Of a stretch of DNA of 64,000 bases, positions 1-8,786 are shown piece by piece; positions within the stretch are counted from its first letter, which is position 1, and the number at the start of each line of letters is the position of its first letter. The notes beneath the pieces were generated by a model. That model made no database searches, was not told the origin of the DNA, and saw only the letters and a program-made list of their open reading frames with translations. The DNA comes from Promethearchaeia archaeon (GTDB lineage Archaea; Asgardarchaeota; Lokiarchaeia; Sigyniarchaeales; SOKP01): contig JAHQWL010000085.1 in assembly GCA_029856155.1 (NCBI GenBank), positions 29,846 to 93,845 of the forward strand, written 5' to 3'. A program made the position numbers and the translations under genes.

Positions 1-55
1 AAAATATAAAGAAAATAATTGATTAAAAATCAATATACCAAAATTTGAAAAAATC

Positions 56-412
56 ATGAATAATAATGAAATTTCTGAGATAACTGCCAATTTCTTTATT
101 TTGTATAAGGATGAGGAAAATTGGCTAGACGGGTGGATTTCATTGGATCCTTCGCTGGAAGAATTTATTTCTGTTCTTCGAGAAGAGATTGAATATTCAT
201 GGGAATTAGAAAATGTTGATATGTCTGATTATTTGTTGTTCCATATTGATCTTGATGATAAAAATAATTTGAAAGAAATTGAAGATAATGAATACTATCA
301 GTTAGTTAGACAACTTCAAGATATTTTCATTGTAGTGCTACATAAAGATATTAAATATCGTATAATCGAAAATATCCCTCCTGTATTTGAGTGGTTTATG
401 GGAGCATTATAA
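56..412 (+). CDS. acidic hypothetical protein
   Basis: A 118-residue protein, strongly acidic in its first two thirds, with no signal peptide, membrane segment or cysteine motif. I recognise no family. It lies 15 bp upstream of the methyltransferase at 428 on the same strand and may be co-transcribed with it. The alternation of charged and aromatic residues suggests a small soluble fold. The ATG follows an AT-rich leader, so a short or absent leader is likely. Confidence 0.6.
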   Translation: MNNNEISEITANFFILYKDEENWLDGWISLDPSLEEFISVLREEIEYSWELENVDMSDYLLFHIDLDDKNNLKEIEDNEYYQLVRQLQDIFIVVLHKDIKYRIIENIPPVFEWFMGAL

Positions 413-427
413 AATAGGGCTATAAAT

Positions 428-1174
428 TTGAATTTCTTACAAATTCTTCTCATCATTTTCGGGATTATAATAGCATTAATTCTAATTTTTGGTTTACCTC
501 GAAAAAAGAATTATAGGAAACCTAGTATTGAAGGTCTTGATAGTCCTGAAGTTGCAGCAGCATTCGAAAAAATGACTAATTTTCTACCATTCAAGCTCTT
601 AAGAAGAAAAGTGTTATCTCAATTGAATTTATATAATCCTATTGGAACACTCGTTGATATAGGGTGTGGATCAGGGAATTTAATTGTTGAAATAGCTAAA
701 ACTTATCAAGATCTTAATCTAATAGGAGTCGATATATCTGATGAAATATTGGATTTGGCAAAAAAGAGAGCCTTTGAAAACTATTTAAATGAAAGGATAG
801 ACTTTAGATTAGGAAATGTTGAACATTTACCATTTCCAGACAATTCAATAGATTTTTTGCTAAGTACTTTTTCTCTCCATCATTGGCAAGACCCCTTACG
901 AGCCTTTAATGAATTTTTTCGCGTTTTAAGAGACGAAGGCACTTTATTAATTTTTGATTTTCGTAGAGACGCAAGGAAATTTTTCTACGGGTTATTAAAA
1001 TTTGCTACTAAAATAGTTGTTCCTAAGGCTTTAAAGAAAATAAATGAGCCAATAGGCTCTCTACAAGCAGGATATACTCTTAAAGAGATTAGACAAATAA
1101 TTTCTCAATTACCTTTTAATAATGTAGAGACTAATCCATTTCTAGCTTGGACATTTATTTATATGAAGAAATAA
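428..1174 (+). CDS. membrane-anchored class I SAM methyltransferase
   Basis: The N-terminal 23 residues form one hydrophobic helix followed by a basic KKNYRK stretch, so the enzyme is probably anchored with its catalytic part in the cytoplasm. Residues 76-83 are the glycine-rich SAM motif VDIGCGSG, followed by an acidic post-I residue in LIGVDIS and a motif IV region ending in STFSLHHW, as in Methyltransf_11/25 proteins. The substrate is unknown; the membrane anchor suggests a lipid or quinone-like acceptor (inference). It starts with TTG, 15 bp after the preceding gene. Confidence 0.8.
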   Translation: MNFLQILLIIFGIIIALILIFGLPRKKNYRKPSIEGLDSPEVAAAFEKMTNFLPFKLLRRKVLSQLNLYNPIGTLVDIGCGSGNLIVEIAKTYQDLNLIGVDISDEILDLAKKRAFENYLNERIDFRLGNVEHLPFPDNSIDFLLSTFSLHHWQDPLRAFNEFFRVLRDEGTLLIFDFRRDARKFFYGLLKFATKIVVPKALKKINEPIGSLQAGYTLKEIRQIISQLPFNNVETNPFLAWTFIYMKK

Positions 1175-1328
1175 ATAATAGATCAATTGATTTTATTATT
1201 ATTATTTTAGACTCATCTTATTATAATGAATATGAATTTAGAATTTTGAAAAAATCTTAATTGTGGATATAGGTACTCAACGAAGAACCCTCATTCTTGT
1301 GACTCAATTTAGATTGACAAACAAAATA

Positions 1329-1865
1329 TTATTTATTAGAGGATTTATAAATATGTGACACTAATTTAGAAAAAAATTCTTCCACTCCAGAACCAATTTT
1401 AGCGCTCGATTCATGATATGCGCAAACTTTCAATTGCTTTTTAAGATTTTGAGCCTCTTCTTCTCCAATTATTCTTTTTTTACTAGTTATTAAATCGAGC
1501 TTATTTCCAACAAGTACACTTGAAAATCCTTTGATAGCTTTTTCTATTTCATTTTTCCAACCATTTATATTATCAAATGTTTGCTTTCTAGTTAAATCAA
1601 AAACATAGACTATTCCTTTAGCTCCTTTATAAAATTCATGTCTAACCCATTTAAAGTGTTCTTGCCCTGCTAAATCCCATATCTGTAAGGTAATAGGAGT
1701 CTTAACATTAGGAATTTTAATATATTTTGCAAAAAAATTGGAACCTATCGTAGAGCTTACATTTGGGTTAAATCTCCTTTCTAAATATTGGTGAAGCAAA
1801 GTTGTTTTACCTACTCCAAAATCACCAACTATACATATCTTATAAAAAGGAATTTTTAAACCCAA
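1329..1865 (-). CDS. Ras/Rab-type small GTPase
   Basis: A 178-residue protein that is one complete small-GTPase domain: P-loop GDFGVGKT (14-21), switch I Thr39, WDLAGQE (63-69) with the Ras-type catalytic Gln, NKLD (121-124) and SSAK (153-156). It resembles the abundant Ras-superfamily GTPases of Asgard archaea. There is no C-terminal cysteine, so it is not prenylated in the eukaryotic way although ICMT-like genes lie nearby. It is convergent with the methyltransferase gene at 428. Partners are unknown. Confidence 0.93.
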   Translation of the reverse strand: MGLKIPFYKICIVGDFGVGKTTLLHQYLERRFNPNVSSTIGSNFFAKYIKIPNVKTPITLQIWDLAGQEHFKWVRHEFYKGAKGIVYVFDLTRKQTFDNINGWKNEIEKAIKGFSSVLVGNKLDLITSKKRIIGEEEAQNLKKQLKVCAYHESSAKIGSGVEEFFSKLVSHIYKSSNK

Positions 1866-2093
1866 CCTGTATTCTATAAATGGACTTAATTAATTTAATG
1901 CGAATTTAATTTATAATTTTATCTTGTATAGAGAAAGTTTAAAAAAAATTTAGAAAGTAAGATAAATCCAGTAGGAAATAATTCGCTGATATATAATCAC
2001 CTTCCATCATAATAAAGCTAACTAGATATCATAAAGTGAAAACTTAATTTTGGAAATAAAATTATTATTAATAAATATTCAAAATGAATAGCA

Positions 2094-2774
2094 TTGAAGC
2101 AATCCTTTGAAATTAATATTGTCTATGACGATAAATGCCCTAAATCAGGATTCTTAACGGGTTTTGGGTTTTCTTCCTTAATATATAATTATTTTACAGG
2201 AAATTTTTCTTTATTTGATACAGGTGGAAATGGTACTATTTTAATCCATAATATCAAGGAATTTAATGTGGATCTCTCAGAGATAAAGAATGTTATAATT
2301 TCCCACAATCACCATGATCATGCTGGAGGATTAGCAAAAATACTTCAAAATAATCCTCTTATAGATGTCTATGTTCCAATTGATGACTTAAAATCGTTTT
2401 TGAGAGTATTTCCGAATAAACAAATTCATGGAGTCTCAAAAATGATAGAAATTGAAAAAAATCTCTTTATATCAGGTCAGTTTAAAGGAAGTTTTAACTC
2501 AGAGCAATCAGTTTTTCTAAAAACTAATGATAATGAGTTAATTATATTGGTTGGTTGCGCGCATCCAGGTTTAGAAAAATTTATCATAAAAGCTCAGAAT
2601 ATTTCAAGAATTAGAGCTATAATCGGGGGATTTCATGGTTTTAAAAAATTATCCTATTTAGAAGATATTGAATTTATAGGAGCTTGTCACTGCTCAAAGT
2701 ATTACAATTTTATAAAAGAGACGTTTCCAAGGCAATTTAAGCGTATCTGCGTTGGAGATAATTATCGCTTTTAA
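2094..2774 (+). CDS. metallo-beta-lactamase fold hydrolase
   Basis: A single-domain MBL-fold protein of 226 residues. The metal signature HNHHDH lies at residues 71-76, preceded by FDTGG; a later GCAHPG motif supplies another metal histidine. The pattern matches the dihydropterin ribofuranosyl-aminobenzene phosphate synthase-like branch (MptA-unrelated MBL proteins widespread in archaea), whose substrates are mostly unknown. It starts at TTG in the context GCATTGAAGC. A terminator-like hairpin follows directly. Confidence 0.8.
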   Translation: MKQSFEINIVYDDKCPKSGFLTGFGFSSLIYNYFTGNFSLFDTGGNGTILIHNIKEFNVDLSEIKNVIISHNHHDHAGGLAKILQNNPLIDVYVPIDDLKSFLRVFPNKQIHGVSKMIEIEKNLFISGQFKGSFNSEQSVFLKTNDNELIILVGCAHPGLEKFIIKAQNISRIRAIIGGFHGFKKLSYLEDIEFIGACHCSKYYNFIKETFPRQFKRICVGDNYRF

Positions 2775-2785
2775 AAGCAAAAAAT

Positions 2786-2807
2786 TTGATATTAGTATCA
2801 ATTTTTT
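2786..2807 (+). terminator. hairpin plus T-run after the MBL gene
   Basis: TTGATA and TATCAA pair around a 4-nt loop (TTAG) and are followed by six T residues, 11 bp after the stop codon. This is consistent with an intrinsic stop; in archaea the T-run alone is usually sufficient. Confidence 0.4.
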
Positions 2808-3052
2808 CTATTGTTTTTTATTAAATTCGGATCTTTTATCTTTAATTTAGATCTTTAGAGTTAACTTAAAAGATTATTATATGATTATAAATTAATATTT
2901 TATTAATTCCAAGTCTTTTGGTTTAATAAATGGTTTTTCTCCTTTCTAATGCTCATTAGGTGATAGATAATCTTGAGCAAATTAGGGATGACTAAAAAGT
3001 TTAAATATAATGAAGCCTAATAAATTTAATAAGAACATTAAGTTAAAAAAAA

Positions 3053-3613
3053 ATGGATCTATTCCCTGCGTTATCAATTGGATGGTTGAATGGTTGGATA
3101 TTTCAAGTAATCTTCTTTATTTCATTTGGTATCTTTTTACTAACTTGTTCAAAAGAAGTAATTTCACGGCTTTATGATGAAGAAGGATGGAATAAATTAC
3201 AGCAAAGATTTACAAAAATCGCAAAAATTTTTGGTTTAATTGCTCTGATATTATTCATTTTTACTCCTTTGAATATTGGTACTCTAGAGTTTATTATTGG
3301 GGTTGTTCTAATAGTTACTGGAACAATAGGATTTCTTATAGCAATAAATAATTTTAAAAATTCACCAATTAATAAACCGATAACTACTGGATTATATAAA
3401 ATTTCTCGTAATCCTCAATTAGTTATGATGTATTTAACGTCATTAGGAAACTGTTTAGTAATTGGATCTTGGACAGCATTAATTATTTTTTGTTTATCGA
3501 TAATAGCAGGACATTTTCGAATTTTAGGAGAAGAAAAAAGGCTTACTGAACAGTATGGCGATTCATATTTAGAATATAAAAAAAAGATTCCAAGATATCT
3601 CATATTTTTTTAA
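3053..3613 (+). CDS. ICMT/PEMT-type membrane methyltransferase, copy 1
   Basis: A 186-residue integral membrane protein with about four to five hydrophobic segments. The conserved C-terminal SAM-binding region is visible: TTGLYKISRNPQ, then GEEKRL and QYGDSYLEYKKKIPRY, as in isoprenylcysteine carboxyl methyltransferase and phospholipid N-methyltransferase families. It is followed 18 bp later by a close paralogue with the same N-terminal WLNGW motif, indicating tandem duplication. The acceptor (prenyl-cysteine, lipid or small molecule) cannot be told from sequence. Confidence 0.85.
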   Translation: MDLFPALSIGWLNGWIFQVIFFISFGIFLLTCSKEVISRLYDEEGWNKLQQRFTKIAKIFGLIALILFIFTPLNIGTLEFIIGVVLIVTGTIGFLIAINNFKNSPINKPITTGLYKISRNPQLVMMYLTSLGNCLVIGSWTALIIFCLSIIAGHFRILGEEKRLTEQYGDSYLEYKKKIPRYLIFF

Positions 3614-3631
3614 GAAAAAGAAAGTGAAAAT

Positions 3632-4192
3632 ATGGATTTTGTACCTCAATTTGGCATAGGATGGTTAAATGGTTGGCTTCCTTTTGTAATCTATGTTTCA
3701 ATACAATCTATTGTGACATTTACTTGTCCAAAAGAAGTAAGAAGAAGGTTAATTGAAAGAAAAGGATGGACAAAAACACAAATATTTATGACGACGATAG
3801 GTAAATCATTTAGTCTTATTAATATTATTTTATTATTTCTTTCACCGTTAAAATTTGGTTCTGTCGAATTTTATATTGGGATCATTTTATATTTTATAGG
3901 AATAATAGCATTGAGCACTGCAATAATTAACTTTAAAAATGCACCCTTAGGAAAACCAATTACTAATGGATTTTATAAAATTTCCCGTAATCCACAATTA
4001 TTCAGTATTTATATTATTTTTCTCGGACATATACTTATGATTGGGTCATGGATATCATTAATTATACTTCTAATTTCAATTATAGGCTCATATTTTAATA
4101 TATTAGGAGAAGAAAAACAACTTTATGCGCAATATGGTGATTCATATTTAGAATACAAAAAAAAAGTTCCACGATATTTTATATTTTTTTAG
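3632..4192 (+). CDS. ICMT/PEMT-type membrane methyltransferase, copy 2
   Basis: A close paralogue of the preceding gene with identical length (186 residues) and shared blocks: IGWLNGW near the N-terminus, NGFYKISRNPQ, GEEKQL and QYGDSYLEYKKKVPRY at the end. Several membrane helices are predicted. The 18-bp gap to copy 1 implies one transcript. The duplication suggests two related acceptors, or a heteromeric pair (inference). Confidence 0.85.
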   Translation: MDFVPQFGIGWLNGWLPFVIYVSIQSIVTFTCPKEVRRRLIERKGWTKTQIFMTTIGKSFSLINIILLFLSPLKFGSVEFYIGIILYFIGIIALSTAIINFKNAPLGKPITNGFYKISRNPQLFSIYIIFLGHILMIGSWISLIILLISIIGSYFNILGEEKQLYAQYGDSYLEYKKKVPRYFIFF

Positions 4193-4230
4193 AATATACA
4201 GATTATAAACAACAGGATTACAATTGGTGA

Positions 4231-4854
4231 ATTAAAATAATAGAAACAATATTTATAAAATTCTTTTTTATTATTTGTATAATTTTATTTTTAGCTGGAT
4301 TTTTTTGGCCTATCATTCTTGTTAAAAAAAGTGGAAAAGATCCTCATGGTACTCATGAGGGTTCATTATTATTAACGAGGTTAAGCTCAGTTTCTATTTT
4401 CTTGTGGCTTGGTCTCATAATTTTATATATCTTTCTCAATAGTATAATAGAGCGTTTATGGCGCTTGAATTTCTTATCTAATGATATTTCAGTCATAATT
4501 GGAATGATTATGATTTCATTAGGCTTTCTATTTGAAATATTAGGAATCAATGCCCTCGGTATAAACTTTAGGATTGAACTCCCTACAGATGATACCGAGC
4601 TTATCACTTATGGAATTTATAGAATAATGAGAAATCCTATCGTTTTTGGAATTTTTTTGCTCGTCATTGGTTCTTTTCTAATTATTCCAACGGTGATTGC
4701 ATTATTTATATGTATATTTAATATTCTTACGTTTAATTCAAAAGCTATTGATGAAGAAAGATTTTTGCTCCAAGCATTTGGTGAAGATTTTAAAAACTAC
4801 TTGAATAAAGTAGGAAGGTATTTACCTTTTAGAATTTCAAGAAATAAAGAGTAA
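4231..4854 (+). CDS. ICMT/PEMT-type membrane methyltransferase, copy 3 (non-standard start)
   Basis: The C-terminal part carries the family hallmarks YGIYRIMRNPI and DEERFLLQAFGEDFKNYLNKVGRYLPF. The first ATG-like codon (TTG 4402) would delete the first membrane helix. In frame, the coding character continues upstream to 4231, just after a TGA at 4228, and includes a hydrophobic helix followed by FFWPIILVKKSGKDPHGTHE. No ATG, GTG or TTG occurs in that stretch; ATT or ATA near 4231-4252 is the probable start, with GGTG just ahead. The exact start is uncertain, but the upstream coding part is convincing. Confidence 0.7.
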   Translation: MKIIETIFIKFFFIICIILFLAGFFWPIILVKKSGKDPHGTHEGSLLLTRLSSVSIFLWLGLIILYIFLNSIIERLWRLNFLSNDISVIIGMIMISLGFLFEILGINALGINFRIELPTDDTELITYGIYRIMRNPIVFGIFLLVIGSFLIIPTVIALFICIFNILTFNSKAIDEERFLLQAFGEDFKNYLNKVGRYLPFRISRNKE

Positions 4855-4877
4855 AAGCATATCAAAAATAAATTACA

Positions 4878-5528
4878 GTGAGTAATATGTCAATTTTATG
4901 GTTAATCAGATTAATTTTAATGGGATTTCTATTCATTCTTGCAGCTATTTTTGCTTACTTTCTTAAAAATCGAGAAAAATATTCAAGTCTTTTAGAAAAC
5001 ACAACTATAAATCTGTTTTCAGTCATTTTATTTAATGCTTTTTGTTATATATCTATGATAATACCTTCTGATGAGAGTGTAATAGCTAGACCTCCACTTT
5101 TTAATCATGCTTTAAATCTTAGATGGTTTGATATATTAGGTTTGATTATGATGATTTTTGGTGTTCTGATAATGTTGAGAACTATTTTCATTCGTAAAGC
5201 TGTTGGAGCACAAGATACTGCTGGAAAGTTATTAACTAAAGGTATTTATTCTTTTTGCAGGCATCCTATATACTTTGGTATTATAATGGTTTCTCTAGGA
5301 TTAGGTTTAAGAAGAATTAATGTAGATGGATTGATTATATATCCATTAATTCTACTAGCTAATTTTATTCAAGCAAAATTGGAAGAAGTATTTGATGTGG
5401 GAGTACGCTTTAAGGAAGAGTATTTGGAATATAAAAAAAAAATAAGAATATTTGGACCGATTTGGTTTTGGCTTGTACTTTTAATCGTTTTAATCTTACC
5501 GCTTATAATATCTATTTTAAATCCATAA
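4878..5528 (+). CDS. ICMT/PEMT-type membrane methyltransferase, copy 4
   Basis: A 216-residue membrane protein with about five helices. It contains GIYSFCRHPIYFG and FKEEYLEYKKKI, the ICMT/PEMT SAM-binding signature with the RHP motif. It is more divergent than copies 1-3 and has an extra C-terminal hydrophobic helix. The start is GTG 4878, or ATG 4887. It is the last gene of the four-gene run on this strand. Confidence 0.8.
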   Translation: MSNMSILWLIRLILMGFLFILAAIFAYFLKNREKYSSLLENTTINLFSVILFNAFCYISMIIPSDESVIARPPLFNHALNLRWFDILGLIMMIFGVLIMLRTIFIRKAVGAQDTAGKLLTKGIYSFCRHPIYFGIIMVSLGLGLRRINVDGLIIYPLILLANFIQAKLEEVFDVGVRFKEEYLEYKKKIRIFGPIWFWLVLLIVLILPLIISILNP

Positions 5529-5564
5529 GAATAGTAGTTATCTTTTTCAAACTACAATAATTCT

Positions 5565-5783
5565 TTAAAAACGTTTTTTCATCCAAATAACATATTGTAT
5601 TCTAGTAAATAATAGGATTCCCGCAAGGAGCAACGCTATTCCTATAGACATTAGAACTGGAGAAGCTTTTTCTGGTGAATTTAAAACACTTATAATCCAA
5701 ATAACAAGGAGAATAATTGCTATGAAAATTATAATTAAAGAAATATTTCTAAATTTTTTGTCGAATCTATTCAATTCTTCCAT
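5565..5783 (-). CDS. small two-helix membrane protein
   Basis: A 72-residue protein with a charged N-terminus, two hydrophobic helices (about 15-33 and 42-58) and a basic end MKKRF. No family recognised. It is convergent with the methyltransferase run. The ATG and clear two-helix pattern support it as a real small gene. Confidence 0.5.
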   Translation of the reverse strand: MEELNRFDKKFRNISLIIIFIAIILLVIWIISVLNSPEKASPVLMSIGIALLLAGILLFTRIQYVIWMKKRF

Positions 5784-5905
5784 TTTTATAAAAATAATAA
5801 TTTGTAGTATTCAAATAAAATCCATATTAAACTTAATATACATATTAAAATTAGAAAAAAAATGTTTACATTCAATATTTAGGCAATTTTTGACTTGAAA
5901 AGAAA

Positions 5906-7972
5906 ATGAATATATTAAAGGAAGGTACAGTATATACACCTGAAAATATTGCAAATTATATTGCCAAAACGGTAATCGAGAAGTATCTGCTTAAAAAAAT
6001 AAATAATAAGTTCTCAACAGAAGTATCGAATTTAAAGGAATTATTTGATAAAGATTATCAAAATAATAATACTAACAAAAAGTTTGAAGGCTTGTCTATT
6101 ACTAAAAGTGATAGAGTCCAATTTAAATATATTTTTGAACTATTAAATTCTCTAAAAATCTTAGATCCTGCTGTAGGCAGCGGACACTTTATTATTGCTT
6201 CGTTAGAGTTTTTAGAGGGCTGTTATCTTAACTTGAAAGATTTAGGAATAATAAACTGGCCTGAGTATAAAATCAGAGAGTATATTATATCAAATAGTTT
6301 ATTTGGTGTTGATATTGAAATTGAAGCTATTGCGGTTACTACAAGGAGATTGTTGTCAAGACTTTATGATTTAAACACTAACAAAAAAAATATTAAGGTT
6401 TTACCTAATATTGATTCCAATTTTAAGGTAGGTAATGCGATAGTTGGTTTTTTAAGACATTCGGATATTTGTATTCCGGATTGTACAGATTTAAATTCTT
6501 GTTTTTATGAGGAAATAAAGAGTGTATTTGAGACTCACAAGGATTTAAAGAAAATTGAATTAACGGAAAAACAAAAGAAAGCAATGCTATTAAATTTAAA
6601 GCCATTTCATTGGTTTCATGAATTTCCAGAAATTATGGAAAAAGGGGGTTTTGATGTAATCATTGAAAATCCACCATATATCTCTAACAAGCAGTTGAGT
6701 TCTCTCGAGAAGGCAATATATCAAAATAGATATAAAACACCTAAAGGATTAATGAATGTTTTTGGAATTTTTATAGAACGGTCTATTAATTTATGTCATC
6801 AATCTTCAATAGCAAGCTTTATACTTCACAAAAATATAATTCGGTCAAATAATTATGATTTATTGAGAAAATATCTTTTAGAACACACTACAATAGAGGA
6901 AATCATTGATGCAGGAGCTCGAGCTTTTCATTCAGTAACAGCTGAAACGGTAATTATTATTTTAACAACAATAACTCCTCCAGAAGATCATAAAATATTA
7001 ATAAAAACTAATTTCTTAAATCAAAAAAATCATACAGCTAAAGATGTTTCATTAAAGCAAATTGCCCAAAAAACATATTTGGAACAAGAAAATTATAATT
7101 TCAATTTAGAACTCCAATATAACGAGCTTGAAATTATTAATTATATAAAAGAAACAAAAGATTGTGATTTAATCAATTATTTTGAAGCTAAAACTTGTAT
7201 AGCTACTGGAGATGATGAGAAATTTCTGGCAAATCATAAAGTAGATAAATCATATAAGAAAACTCTAAAAGGTAAGAATATCGGGCGTTATTATATAGAT
7301 TTTGATGGATTATATGTACTATACGATGCAAAAACCCTTCATAGGTCAAGAGACGAGGCTATATTTCAAACTACTGAAAAATTGGTTATGCAAACAATTA
7401 GCTCAAATCTTACCGTAGCATATGACAATAAGAATTATTATCCTTTAAGCACATGTATCGCGATAATTCCAAAAGTTAATACAAGTAATCGTTTTAGTAT
7501 AAAATATCTTCTTCTATTAATGAATTCGACACTTTTGAATTTCTATTATGATTTTGTATTTAATTTGGGTGCTCATTTGACTACAGAAATCTCTGTAAAT
7601 AATATAAATCGATTACCACTCAAGTCACTCCAAAATTATGAAACTTTTAATATTTTGGCAGATTTAATGAATTCTATGAATGAAAAAAAGGCTTTAAGAG
7701 AAGATAACAAAGATTATATTGACATTTTAGAAGATTTAATTAACATCTTGATTATAGAGGTAATTTTTTCCTATAAATTTCAATTAGATGGCTTAAATAC
7801 ACACTTACTCAACCGAGTATCTCAATATATTGTTAATAGGAATTTAAATTCAATTGCACAGATTCAAGAATGTATTAAAAACATACAAGATGATGAGGAT
7901 ATCCATATCGAAAGGCAATATATCAAAAATCATCCTTGGGTTAAAATTGTAAAGAAATATTTTAAAAAATAG
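5906..7972 (+). CDS. Eco57I-type N6-adenine DNA methyltransferase (orphan)
   Basis: A 688-residue protein. The N-terminus has the EGTVYTPENIANYIA entry motif; SAM motif I is LDPAVGSGHF and the catalytic motif IV is ENPPY, typical of gamma-class N6-adenine methylases (Eco57I/TaqI type). The C-terminal half resembles a target-recognition domain with KNIGRYY and a TaqI-like specificity region. I see no PD-(D/E)xK nuclease segment and no adjacent restriction or BREX gene, so this is either an orphan methylase or a type IIG enzyme lacking its nuclease. Confidence 0.85.
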   Translation: MNILKEGTVYTPENIANYIAKTVIEKYLLKKINNKFSTEVSNLKELFDKDYQNNNTNKKFEGLSITKSDRVQFKYIFELLNSLKILDPAVGSGHFIIASLEFLEGCYLNLKDLGIINWPEYKIREYIISNSLFGVDIEIEAIAVTTRRLLSRLYDLNTNKKNIKVLPNIDSNFKVGNAIVGFLRHSDICIPDCTDLNSCFYEEIKSVFETHKDLKKIELTEKQKKAMLLNLKPFHWFHEFPEIMEKGGFDVIIENPPYISNKQLSSLEKAIYQNRYKTPKGLMNVFGIFIERSINLCHQSSIASFILHKNIIRSNNYDLLRKYLLEHTTIEEIIDAGARAFHSVTAETVIIILTTITPPEDHKILIKTNFLNQKNHTAKDVSLKQIAQKTYLEQENYNFNLELQYNELEIINYIKETKDCDLINYFEAKTCIATGDDEKFLANHKVDKSYKKTLKGKNIGRYYIDFDGLYVLYDAKTLHRSRDEAIFQTTEKLVMQTISSNLTVAYDNKNYYPLSTCIAIIPKVNTSNRFSIKYLLLLMNSTLLNFYYDFVFNLGAHLTTEISVNNINRLPLKSLQNYETFNILADLMNSMNEKKALREDNKDYIDILEDLINILIIEVIFSYKFQLDGLNTHLLNRVSQYIVNRNLNSIAQIQECIKNIQDDEDIHIERQYIKNHPWVKIVKKYFKK

Positions 7973-8303
7973 TAATTATTGTAAAAGAAAAATTTTGATA
8001 ATACTTTATTATTTACCAATTATTTCTTAATACCTTAATTGAATCTCTCATTACCATTATTGTCTTAATATTCAGCTAAATTTTCTTTTTCCACTATTAT
8101 ATTAATAAAAACCTTTAGACCACGATCATTATCAACAAGAGTTTTGTTTAAAAATAGGGATTAGATTTTAGAAAGAGTAATCCAAATTGCATAAAAGCAA
8201 TCTGCAAGCTTTGACACATACCACCTCTGATATTAAAGTTTTAAACCTATTTTATAACATTGGTTATCTATAATAGCATCTGTTAATTTAATAGCATGAT
8301 ATT
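7973..8303. other. 331-bp gap without recognised gene
   Basis: AT-rich interval between the DNA methylase and the gene at 8304. I found no convincing small ORF, structured RNA or repeat. Confidence 0.4.
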
Positions 8304-8786
8304 ATGTCAAAAAACAATTCTTCGCCAGTGAAGGTTAAACTAACTATACAGATTGATAATTTAATCCCTATTTATGAACAAAAAGCGGAATGTGGAATTT
8401 TCTTTAAACTTAATCCAGAAAAATCACCTTTAGAGATTCTTGGTGTATTAGATTTTTTAAAAGATAGGATAAAGAGGTGGGGGAACACAAATCTTTTTAG
8501 TTATCATGGCTGTCTATTCAGTAGAGGTGATGTTCTAATAGTTGGAGCTCGGCATTTAGAAGAAGCTATAAGCATAATAATTTATATGTATTTATCTAAT
8601 GTAGTGGACAATGAAGATGGAATTAATTATCTAATTGAAAAATTAGGTTCTTCAAGTGATCTTGAAATATTTTTAAGAAATGAAATTTCAGAAAATATTG
8701 AAAAAGGATATCCCGCTAACCTTGATTTAGACTCAAAAATTAGGAAATATATTGATGATATTCTTTATAATCAAAATGATGAATAA
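8304..8786 (+). CDS. hypothetical soluble protein
   Basis: A 160-residue protein with mixed alpha/beta character and no signal or membrane segment. Residues about 50-95 contain alternating hydrophobic strands and a GARHLEEAISIII helix; the C-terminus is helical and acidic. No family recognised. Its stop abuts the convergent MFS gene with no spacing. Confidence 0.6.
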   Translation: MSKNNSSPVKVKLTIQIDNLIPIYEQKAECGIFFKLNPEKSPLEILGVLDFLKDRIKRWGNTNLFSYHGCLFSRGDVLIVGARHLEEAISIIIYMYLSNVVDNEDGINYLIEKLGSSSDLEIFLRNEISENIEKGYPANLDLDSKIRKYIDDILYNQNDE

